From NCBI GenBank assembly GCA_038502055.1, contig JAXRKN010000032.1:1860001-1924000 (forward strand): 64,000 nucleotides of DNA. Reading direction: 5' to 3'. Under the pieces are notes generated by a model. That model worked only from the letters and a program-made list of their open reading frames with translations. It was not told the DNA's origin and did not search any database. The position numbers were made by a program, and so were the translations under genes. This DNA is from Tanytarsus gracilentus (taxonomy: Eukaryota > Arthropoda > Insecta > Diptera > Chironomidae). Each line of letters opens with the position of its first letter. Positions within the stretch are counted from its first letter, which is position 1. Of this stretch, positions 10,950-21,674 are shown one piece after another.

Positions 10950-12595
10950 TATTCGAGAAGTTTACAATTAAACTATAAAAGAAGAAAACATTTTAACTGA
11001 TGCGAAAAAGAAATGCGACGCCTGATTTGCACAATTCCAACTGATAAAAACACTCGTAATTATTACCTTAAGGCAAGAACGGAGAAAAAAAAATTATTCA
11101 AGTGAGTGCGAAACGCTCAACGTCTAAAAGGCAAGTGCGAGCACGACAATGATACGAAATAGTAAGTGAGACGCAGAACAGCTGATCACGAAAATGCACG
11201 ATCGAATGCGCAACGGAATTAAAACGGGCTTTTTATTTTGTTACGTTTTTACCCACTTTTATTTTCTTAAATGATTCTTTCAATACAAATCTTCACATTC
11301 GCTCGCTTTACAAATTTCTTCACATTCCTTTAAAAAAATTAAAATAAATCTCATCCAATTTTGACTATCAATTTTTTAAAAATTATTCCACTAGACAATT
11401 GATATATTTTTTTAATTTATGGCAATTTTCACAATACTCGATATAGATTTTTTATATCTCAAATTTAATTATTTTGCTGAGATGTCGCTGTTCAATATTT
11501 TCGACTATAAAATCTCTTTAAATGCACTAATAATGAATTTATAAACAGTATCTATATACGGGGCTGATTTATTCGTCTTTTAAGGGCTATTAATTATAGA
11601 CATTATCGATTAAATTCTCTTTTAAAACTTAAGACAAATTTCATCTAAAATTCATCTATGGGAATTCTCACAGAATTCAGTCAAAAAATTATCTGAAGGA
11701 CATTTTCACCTACAAATGGTTATTTTCTACATAATATGATTGAGTATATTTCCAAAAATGTTCTTAATAATTTCATTGCCGACATCTCAGCAAAAATAAA
11801 ATGAAGTTGTATAAAGTGAATTGGATTAGAGATTGAAATGTCAACGATGTGTGATAGAATGCAAAAAGTACAAAGATATGAAGACATTAATCTTTGTGTG
11901 TTTATAGGTTGTGAACTGTTTTAGAGAGGATATCATCAATTGGTCATTTTATTCGAAAAACATTTTTTGTTGTAGACTTTAGATAAAATTTCTGTATTTT
12001 CAAAATTTTGTGTAATTCCACATTTTCAAAATGTCTAGCAAGAAAGTTATCAGAGGGGTTTTGAATTGATAATTTGATCAGTCGTCAAATGTTAATTTGC
12101 TAGTGTCCATTTTCAAAATCCCCTTTCCAAGATTTTTAATGAAATTTTTATTCTCAAACATTCGGTTGTGATTTCAACGATAAATTTCGCTAATTTTAGA
12201 TTTAAATTGATTATTATCAGGTTTCATTTGATATTTCATTGGATAAAGGAGAAAGAGCTCGAGATTAATTTTGCAATTTTCAAACTAATTTGCTTAAAAA
12301 ATTATTTCTGATTGAACGCAGACAGTCGGTTGAGTCGCTTCAATGGTTCGCCAAAAATAATCATTTTTTTCGTTGATAAATTGCAAAATTATGATCCTCG
12401 ATTATAAGTCTCGATATTGATCTAAAAGGTCACCAACTTATAAATTCATCTTATTCAATACTTCACTACGAAGTCTTCACTAAGTGTAATCTAAAAATGG
12501 AAAATTTAGCTAAATTACAAAATGTCTTTTTTCAATACTCACAAAAAAAGTATAAAATAGTCACTTAAAAGCTTTCTCGCTCACACTTGTCTTCC
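10950..12595. other. Intergenic, CREG 5' flank and beyond
   Basis: AT-rich. The first 250 bp are the CREG promoter/5' UTR side. From about 11250 to 12590 no frame shows coding character and no repeat was noticed. Confidence 0.4.
11177..11186 (-). promoter_or_regulatory. E-box-type core promoter motif upstream of CREG
   Basis: On the minus strand this reads ATCAGCTGTT, an exact match to the AWCAGCTGTT promoter motif and identical to the copy before FAM21. It lies about 230 bp upstream of the CREG start codon, in the orientation of that gene. Confidence 0.5.
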
Positions 12596-14226
12596 TTACA
12601 CGAACCATTCATCCTTGGTGGTGGCAGGATTGCTCTGTGTCAAGTCCTGTCCCATCAGAGCCTTTAAATTCACAGACGCACCATCAATTTGTGTAGTCTC
12701 GTAGCACATATTGAAGTTCCTCGGAATTGTGTGACTTCCGTTCATGCCATTTTCACCTGGCAATCGTGTTGTCGTTTGATCACGTGGCAACGTCGAATGC
12801 TTCGATCCATTCGTAATGTTCAGATTGGTTTGATATATAACTGGTAAGTAAATGTTGAATTAATTGACAGATCTTGGAGATGATATTTTTAAACTCACGT
12901 GGAACTTGATTGAAATTCCCGTTGGTATTTTGCACGCTTCCATTGTTGCTACCATTTTGCTGATTACGGCGACATATGCAAATTGTAACGCCCACAAAGC
13001 ACGCAAAAATTAAGAGCATACTGCACACTGATATTAGCACGACCCACGTAAGACCAACACCAAATATTTGACCCTCGGTTGGACCTAAAATGATTTAATT
13101 TTAATTCAGTTCAATTAGTGAATTTAAATGAATTTACTTTGACAGTTGGCTGCCGTCGATTCATCAGATCCATCAGAACAGTGATTGACACCGTCACATA
13201 GTAGTTCAGGATGAATACAAAACTCTTTCACATGGCATCTAAAATCTCTACAAGCGTGCTCTGAAAGTAAATTTTTAATTAATTAATTAATTAATAGTGA
13301 AAAATTGATGAGTTCTCACTTGGATCCTTAATTGCTGTAATGACTAGTTTAAACCCATTTATATCAGTCCCCCAATTGTCTGTGACATATTTCAGCGTGA
13401 TATGATTTGTGTTTGTGAACAAAACGCCCACCGATTGCTTTGTATTTCGACATGAGATATCCATCTATACGTGTCGATTGACATGAAAATGAAAATAAAT
13501 TATTAAAACGTTGAGATTGCAGTTAAGGAGCTCACCTTGGGCTGTCCGGCCGCGTGTCCTCCGTCGTACACATAGAGATGATCATTACAGTCTAATGAAA
13601 GCGTGTCAAACCTGAGAGCGTAAAAAAAACATTATCGACATGTTATTGAGGCTTAAAGAAAATTATGGTCGTGAAAGGTGCGTAAGTACCTTAACATAAA
13701 TCTTTGCAAAATTGAGTGCGTTTGAAATGTTATTTCGCAGTCGAGGTTACGTTCATTCTGACTCATCAGTGTTGCTCCATCGACCTTCTTGTAGAGTTGC
13801 CTTAGAAACGAATTTTTACACAATTGATTTATATGATCTGAGGGCATCATTGGCGTGCGTGAGTGGAGGGTTAGAAAAACAGAGAGAAGAAATAATTAAA
13901 AATGTTTTCATGGTGCCATTAAGCTCGTCATTGTCGAGTCCAGGTGAGAGCATTTTGTTTTTGAAAAATGCAAATTTTAACGTACAAAAATTATTTAAAC
14001 ATTTTATAAAATTATTTTCTTCAAAAAAATAAAACTCCAAAAAAGTTCATCGCCTGGCATCGAATCAATATTTAAGTGCGTACTCACAGTTCTTATTTAA
14101 TTCACAACATACATCCGATATTGATATGAAAAGAATGACGATGGTGAGTAGAAATTTACAGGATGAGTATGACCACTCTGTCAAACGCCACAATGACCCT
14201 CCACCGCCTGCAGATGTCGGTGACAT
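12596..14226 (-). CDS. Single-CUB, single-LDLa transmembrane protein
   Basis: Seven exons: 14226-14088, 13837-13690, 13611-13536, 13464-13320, 13260-13138, 13084-12899, 12840-12596. All phases agree and give 353 residues. Order: hydrophobic signal (FLLTIVILFISI, about residues 27-38); one CUB domain from Cys 53 to about 165, with the typical LDCNDHLYVYDGG and TDNWGTDINGF; one LDL-receptor class A repeat (about 172-208) with intact calcium-binding CDGVNHCSDGSDE; one membrane span (about 220-245); a cytoplasmic tail of about 105 residues ending DEWFV, a possible class II PDZ ligand. Neto-type receptors have two CUB domains, so this is a shorter relative or a separate family. Function is unknown; ligand binding at the cell surface is inferred. 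The start is the first ATG in the frame; a stop lies upstream. Exon 1 to exon 2 is the least certain join. Confidence 0.82.
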
Positions 14227-17200
14227 TATTGCTGCCACTAATTGAATTGTATTTGATGAGATTTTTCTCCTTCCACCGTCCGCCCGGTTTGAGTCTTGAT
14301 GTGCTATTGTGCTCACTCACAACTTACTTATCGTAATAAAATTCAATTCAATTTCAAACTATTCACTCTTCTATATGACATTCGATAACAGCGAATGACT
14401 TGGTTGATGATGTTATGATTCTGTGCTCATTAAGTGTCTTGCCATGCTCTCAGCGAGTAACTTTCAACGATTCTTTAATACTCTTTCACTTGGCTTTTAC
14501 AGCTGTCACTATGTGAATATTGATGAAATTTAAAGGAGTAAGTTAGAGAAAAGTTATAAGTCGCTTAGAGGACGTTAGTCTCTCCTTGGAAGTTTATATG
14601 CGAGTGAGTAGAATTTTTTTGCTGTGCTCTAAAATAAATTCTGAGATTTGATTTCAAACATTTTTTTGACCTTTTGCGAGATTAAAATAATTTTTGTAAT
14701 CTTTTCTTTTGTAAGATTCTTTATTTTAAATATTTTCATCAAAAGCTCTTTAAAGCTTTAATTTATATAGAAAACATTCTTAACTGCCATCCTAGTGATG
14801 TTGATATCATTTCACGGAATGAAGCAATATTTATCGCAATAGCATCAGAAGCGCCTCGTTTCAATCATTTCTGACTTTATCATTTTCTGCAGAGCGAGCG
14901 AGCGAGCGAGTAGGAAAAGATAGCGAGATTTTTATGCGAAAGCAAAAACCTTTTGAGATAAACAGTGTGTGCTTATGGCAACATCATTTAGCAACAAGCG
15001 GAAGCATTTAAAAGGTAGGATTACGGATCGTTTGCAATTTATTTTTTTCCGCTGTTCTACTGAACTCCATGAATTCTTTCACGCTTCAATTCTAAACATG
15101 TTATTTTATATTTTAATTTAAAAATTAGTTTTTGATAATTTTAAATTGTTTTGCTGTGTAAAAATCTTTGGAAATGAAGCTAAGTTTTTGGTTTCACGTT
15201 AAAAATTACCCGCAATATTTCATGAAACCTCTTATGCTCTACTTTACTCCCAAGTGTTTGAATGTGCATTTTCCCTTAAGAAAGTTTCGAAATCTTCACG
15301 TGAACTTTTTTCGAGCTTTTGAATTTTAAAAATTAAATATTTTTTGAAAAATATATTTCATGTCAATTATTTAGATTTTTACGTCAAAAAAATTTCATGT
15401 TCCAAATCCAATCATAAATCAAACCTCGAAAATTTCCCTCGTGTATTCGAGAGCCCGATAATCATCACTATACGTTTCCATTTCACCTTGCTCGCTTTTT
15501 TGCACTCACATCAAATATCTCAATTTTCCACCAACACATCTTATCATTATCACATAAATAAGATTTTTTCCGCTTTCCCCCGTGAACTTTTTCTTCTTCT
15601 TGCACACTTCAATTTCCTCTTTTTTGAAACTCCGCTTTCGCCTCCTTCAAAATTCTTGAAGACGTGTCACGGGAGAGTCATAACATATGTATATACATAG
15701 ATGATGTCGCATCATTAACGCACAACTCTTTCTCGCAATCTAATCTCAATTCTACTGCCACCCCCGGTGTGCGCTCCACACTGTGAAATTGTTTCCACGC
15801 TCGTGCCTCATCAATCTGAATGACATCGAAATGTATGAAAGAAATTGCCACTGACTTGATGAATCCTTTCTCACACTTAGCATCCCGCTGCCTTTTTTTC
15901 TTTCACTTGATTTTTTGGCTCTCTGAATGCCCACGGATCAGCGCGAGGGAGAGAGCGGATCAATAAATTTTCAACCGCGCGTCATTAAACATTTCATTTT
16001 ATAAGAAAAAATCTCACCGATGAAGCGATGATAAGAGTTCAAAGAGTCAATTTCATCGGGTTATTGCCCACAGTACAAATTTCACCCTCACCCATACAAA
16101 AGCACGAAGAGGAATTTCTTTAAAATGAAATATAATTTTTAATTGCAATCGAAGCCTTTTTTAATGCACGTATATGTGGAAAGGGGAAGCAAAAATCGCA
16201 CAATAAATCTTTTCCTCACAATAGTTCACAACTTTGCGATACGATACTCTGATTCATCCTCTTGCTATAGCATATTGCACATGTCACTGTGTTGGTGGGA
16301 TTTATGTGTCCATTCGTACTTTCCACCAGCACAATAAAAAAAACTTTTTTTTTCACGGCGGAGCACAGCAAAAAAAATATCTTTTTCCTAAAAATTTATA
16401 AACTTCCTAAACGCACTTCGTGTATCATAAATTTACCGAAAATTAACTACGATGGCCGTTTCTGAGTTTTTTATTTCACTTATGACAAAAAACTCCTTTA
16501 CTCTTTTTTTAATGGTTTGTAAAATTCTTTGAGTGGAAAATTCTCGTCTTGACTCACTCACTCCGACTCCTTTGAAAACTGAATAAATATTTTTCCTACA
16601 ACGTCTGCGATTGAATCGTAAAAAAAGGAAATTCTATCCTCTAGCTCTCTCATTTTAATTCTCTCTCAATTTTCTCACTCACACACACACACACGGTAAG
16701 TACTAGCTGATAAAAGGGAGGGTGAGAAGGTAGTGAGTGAAAATGTCTACGATGTTGCCTTATGTTGTGCTCATCGACTGACTGACTGGTGGTTAAAAAA
16801 TATGCAGAGGGGTGACTCTCTCATTTATTCTCTCGCTCTCTTTAGCAACGTACGAGAGTTCATTGAAAAAAAAGCTTGTAGATTTTTCCTCAAAAAAAAG
16901 GATACGCACAATAAAGCCTCTTTTTTCTATACGCCACATAATTTTCTTTTGTTAATTCCTGTTTAATTTTTATTTGCATAGACGAGCAATTATTTTATTT
17001 CAAAATTTAATTCCTCACAAAAAAGTGTGTCTGTGCTTGATTATGCGCAGGAGTTGAGGGAAGAAAAATCGATATTGATTTTTTTACTCGCACAACGTTG
17101 CTTGTTTGGTATTTTTTTGGCGGGCATCAGATTACTTCACAAAAATTGAGTAGGGCTTTGAACTTTTTTATCAAAGAATTTTTTTGGGATTCAGTTGAGT

Positions 17201-17650
17201 GTCAATGGGTCGGAAAATTATTTGAATGAATAATTTCAAGTTGCGTAAATATTTTTAACCTCTTCCCAAATTTATTTCAATAAATTTCTAAAATTAATGA
17301 ATTTAATCAAAAATTATTTATTATATTTTACAAATTCTCGACCACCTGTTGATCTCTCCTCTTCCATCCCTGTCAATCTCAATCCACTTCAACGCAAGTT
17401 TCATTTTCATAAATGTCGCATGTGCATATTGCACTTTTCTTATCACTTTATTTTTGCATTTCTCGTCTTTTTAATTGTCACTCGCAGAATTATTATCGCT
17501 TTCAAATGAGTCTCGGTGCCTAAGTAGTTGGTTGTCTTCGAGACCTTTTGAAAGTTTTAGTTTCCATTCGAGTCATATGCAAATTAATTATGGTAATTTT
17601 TGAGATTTAGTAAGAAAAGATTTTATTTTTTTTGTTGCATACACATAAAT
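14227..17650. other. Intergenic region, promoters and microsatellites
   Basis: No coding exon recognised. It holds a (GCGA)n tract at about 14892-14911, a (CA)n tract at about 16678-16694, and pyrimidine-rich stretches around 15480-15640. Short open frames are AT-biased and unlike proteins. Confidence 0.4.
14791..14807 (-). promoter_or_regulatory. Promoter-like element upstream of the CUB/LDLa gene
   Basis: The plus strand reads CCTAGTGATGTTGATAT. It differs by one base from the element upstream of CWC15. Its minus-strand CATCACTA matches CAYCNCTA, a core promoter motif (motif 7 of Ohler and colleagues). It is 565 bp upstream of the CUB/LDLa start codon, so a long 5' UTR or a non-coding first exon would be needed. 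Confidence 0.4.
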
Positions 17651-18357
17651 TTACTTAATATATTTTTCCATGAACTTCTTGTGGAATTCCGATCGCAATG
17701 AGTCGTTAATGAATGTTTCACCCTTATCGACTTCAGTTCGAGCGCAATTTTTGAACACGACATCATCGTTCCAACGTCTCTTCACCTTTGTGGCTCCTTT
17801 TGGTGCTGCTGCTGTATAATTAAGCAATGGATTGCCCGACAAGATGTTTTCCATGCGTATACGTTCTTCCTCTTGCTGCTTATCGGCTTCTTTCTTGGCA
17901 CTTTCTTGAGCTCGTTCATTTTTAATTTTATTCAATTCAGCCAAGAGTGCAGCAGTGTCATCATCAGAGTCGTCATCATCGGAATTTTCGCTCTCAACAG
18001 GATCATCGGCATCGGGATTTTGGTCCAGTTTTTGTCTTTTCACATTGGCTTCTAGTGCACGTCGAACTACGGCAGATTGTTGTTTGCTTCCTGATTTGGT
18101 TGCACCCTCACGCTCTTCCAGCTCTTTACGAAGGTCACGGCCACGTACTTCATCACTAGTTCCTTGACCAGTTTCTCTAAAATGTTAATTATTGATTTTT
18201 AAGTCACTGGATGTTACTTAAACGAGTTAATTATTTACCTGTATTTAAGTTTTGTATGACCAGGAAGATCCCGAGATGAATATTGCTTTGATAAGGCTGA
18301 TAAATCTTTTTCTTTTCCACGAGCTGTGTCAAAAGTTGGTCTCGCTGCTGTCGTCAT
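17651..18357 (-). CDS. CWC15: Spliceosome-associated protein CWC15
   Basis: Exons 18357-18239 and 18176-17651, joined across a 62-bp intron (phase 2), encode 214 residues. The N-terminus MTTAARPTFDTARGKEKDL and the following KQYSSRDLPGHTKLKYR are diagnostic of Cwf15/Cwc15. A central acidic run (SENSDDDDSDDD) is followed by a charged coiled-coil-like stretch, then the conserved end with GNPLLNY and KRRWNDDVVFKNCAR. Human CWC15 has 229 residues, so length is normal. Known role: a subunit of the Prp19-associated (NineTeen complex-related) part of the active spliceosome, in the nucleus. A minus-strand AATAAA lies at 17627-17622, just past the stop. Confidence 0.95.
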
Positions 18358-21300
18358 GATTTAAGCGCTGTCTTTATATTATTTCGATGGACTTTAATGT
18401 AAAGAATGAATCTAAATTGTTTAAATTTACTTTATTTCACTTGATCTGCGAGAATTGATGAAAATTATTTAATTTCGTTTGTTTACGATTTTTCCTAGTG
18501 ATGTCGATATGACTTTTCTCCTGTGAAAAAAATCATTTGAATTTTAAAAATACGTTAGGATTAAAAATGAATTTTCAACAGTTTGAAATCTTTCTCAATT
18601 AAATTATTTCCTTAAAAAGGTTTAAGCAATTATAATTTTAATTTTATTTAATGTCAATGCAATTTTTCCTATACTGTGACCACATTTTCAATTTTCTTAA
18701 AAAATATATTAAAATAAATTTAAAGAGATCCTCAAGTCGATTATTACAAATTAAAAATTGTCGTAGATCACGTTTTAAAACGTGCTTCATTAACTAAATA
18801 AACATTTGAAAATGTTGTGAAACCTTCAAAATGCTTGTACAGAAATCTTCTCACGTTGACATGGCGCTTCAATCTCTATGTAAGGTGCAACGCAATTTTA
18901 CTATTTATTTTCTCTAAATGAACCGCTATTGATTGGATTTTAATTAACCGTTAGATTTTCAATGACATTTTACAATGAGAGGGATAGAACAATATAATAA
19001 TAGTGATAATCAACGAGTACAATTGAAAATTAAAATAAATTTATAAAAAAATATTTAAAATTTTTTCACGTGCATCTCAGCCTTCACGCATCTAAAATTT
19101 AGTTTTGCATAAATTATTCAAAATGTTTAAAAACAAATCTGTAGCACATAATGAGCCCATAATTGAATTGCATAACCTAAAGTTAGTTCGACAATTCGAA
19201 TATCAAAAATTCCGAGCGTAGTGCGAGTTTTGTTTGGGCAGGTCATGTTTGGATGCATTTCCAATTTTAGTCAGTCGGCAATAAAATTGCAATTAAATGC
19301 CTTTCGAATAGCATTTTTTAATGTGAGTGTCAAGACGATGCCGGTCAGCGGTTTCGATGTAAGTAATAAATCATTAACTTCGAGGTTGTCGCATCTTCGT
19401 GCCATTCAATGCAAAAAAGTAAATAAAACTTGTATTTATTTTATTGTATAATTTTTTTAAGCATCGCTAACTAAATATGGACTTTTAATTAATTGCATTG
19501 AAAACTTTGTGATGGTTTACAAATGATGTAAAAAATTTATTTTTAAATTATTTTAATTATTTTTTTTATAACACAGTTAATTGAGATTAAATCGATTAAT
19601 TTTTTGTCTCACGTGACACACACCTCAAACACACCCCATAAGTGTAAAATATGGCAACATTCGACCACTTACAATCATTTTAAACATCTAGTTTACACAT
19701 TTTGAGTTTGACACAGATTTCATTTCCATTTGATCGATGACATTTGCAATTAGCAAAATGTCGTAAAAAGGCGATTAATTGCTCTTGACAAATTTTCATA
19801 TTGCCAACACCATATTGGTGCAGCATTTATGCTGCGAGAGAAAAAAACTTAACAAATTCTCGCATAAAATTTAAAAATTATTAAAAAGTGAATCTTGTTC
19901 TGGATCAATTGAGTTGTGTCTGTTGACCCAGTTTTTCATGCATGAAATGTGAATGAAATGTAAAAATAGGACACATGTGTAATCGGTACTGATAATGTGC
20001 GCTAAATTTAAAATGACAACATTTGCGAAGGAGCAATATAAATCTGTGATGTAGAGTTTGAGGTTGAATCGTCGTCATATTGTCAACATGACAGTGCTGA
20101 TAACGTTAAAAATTTAATAATTTTTTTCCTGGTTTCGAACAAAAAACGGGAGATGAAATTTTATTTGAATATAGTCCGAAAATGTGTCACACTTTGATAC
20201 GTCAAAGCCTAATTGATTTATAATGAATTTATTAATTCAAATAAATTTTAAAAGTTCATTAACCGTTGAAAACTAATTTAGCTTCGCATTCCCTCATTAA
20301 TTGCGCATTTTTTATTCAAAGCTGGAAAAATATTCAAATTTTTTTATTTAAAATACATTTTCGTTGCTATTTGTCATCGCAAATTGCTAAAAGCCTAATT
20401 AAATGGTCTTTAATGTCTCATTGTTAGCTGATAAATAGAGAGATAGGGTGAGAGAGAGTCTATTAAGGTCGTTATCAGACTGCAAGATAACAAGCTTTGC
20501 ACATAATTGTAAATACTCCATTAAACAATGAAGACACTGATAAGGGGTAAAAGAGATTTAGTGCAATGATAAAATGTTAGTTATGATTTCTTTGAAAATT
20601 TTACTTTTTAACAGAAAGAAAGTTGAAACCGTGAGAGAATTTCTATGAAAATCAAAATTTTTTGACTGTTTAAAAGTGAAAAGAAAACCAAAAATTTTAT
20701 CACAATATTTTTTATCTTAAATCACAATCATAAAATCTTTTGACAACCTTGAAGTTATAACTGCATACAAAAAGTAAATCAGAAGCATGAAATTGATTTA
20801 CAGCGAAATAATTTTCACGATAAGAAAAATGCATTCCAGATATTTTTCTCTCACACTTATTGCGCAACTTTTTTGCCGGCTTGAAGTCTGCTTAGATTTG
20901 TGCAATTTCAATATTTTCAAGCGCAATAAAAGTTTCAATTCGAATAACAAAAAAATAAAATTACTCACACCCACTTTGACGTGCACTTTCGCGATTTTGA
21001 GATGATGAAAATTTTCTCCAGTCATGAAAGTCACGTTTCAATTTTTATGACAACTTACTTCATGTCCAGTTTGAGTTAATAAGTAATGAAAGATTTATTG
21101 CGCCTTACTTTGCGATGAATTTCCTCCTTTCCCTTACTAAAGAGTAATATACTCATAAATTATGAAAAGTTGCAAGTTGAGGTACTTTGTGATACAAAGT
21201 TTTGTGAAAGCGAAGGGTATTAAAACAATTTAATTAAAAAACAAAAATTATTTTATCAAAATAAAAATATTATTTTTTATTTAAAATTCAAAAATTAGTG

Positions 21301-21377
21301 GATCATCCAGCCATCAGAATTTCTGCATATAATTTGAATAAAAATTTATTTAATTTTGTTAATTTTTGCAACAACGC
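18358..21377. other. Intergenic, CWC15 promoter side and AT-rich spacer
   Basis: The first 150 bp form the CWC15 5' flank. Beyond that nothing coding was found; a 76-codon open frame at 19221-19451 has no family likeness and no splice context. Confidence 0.4.
18494..18510 (-). promoter_or_regulatory. Promoter element upstream of CWC15
   Basis: The plus strand reads CCTAGTGATGTCGATAT; on the gene's strand this gives ATATCGACATCACTAGG. It contains CATCACTA (motif 7, CAYCNCTA). It lies about 140 bp upstream of the CWC15 start codon, a normal distance for a short-UTR housekeeping promoter. Confidence 0.5.
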
Positions 21378-21674
21378 AACTGGGAAATTCCCAACACCTG
21401 GGAAATTCCCAACACCTGGGAAATTCCCAACTCCTGGGAAATTCCCAACTCCTGGGAAATTCCCAACTCCTGGGAAATTCCCAACTCCTGGGAAATTCCC
21501 AACTCCTGGGAAATTCCCAACTCCTGGGAAATTCTCAACTCCTGGGAAATTCCCAACAACTGGGAAATTCGAAATTCCCAACACCTGGGAAATTCCCAAC
21601 ACCTGGGAAATTCATAACTCCTGGGAAATTCCCAACACCTGGGAAATTCCCAACACCTGGGAAATTCCCAACTC
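21378..21674. repeat. 18-bp minisatellite with kappaB-like cores, 16 copies
   Basis: Sixteen copies of GGGAAATTC at 18-bp spacing, consensus unit AACTCCTGGGAAATTCCC. The third base of the spacer triplet varies (CTCC or CACC). Three copies are changed: one reads ATTCTCAA, one has an inserted GAAATTC, one reads ATTCATAA. The core GGGAAATTCC fits the kappaB consensus GGGRNWYYCC. Because 18 is a multiple of three, every frame on both strands is open and gives periodic peptides (GKFPTP, LGNSQ, WEIPNS). These look like by-products of the repeat, not proteins. Confidence 0.95.

Noticed and set aside
19221..19451. 76-codon plus-strand open frame upstream of CWC15
   Set aside because: No splice or family evidence; composition like surrounding spacer.
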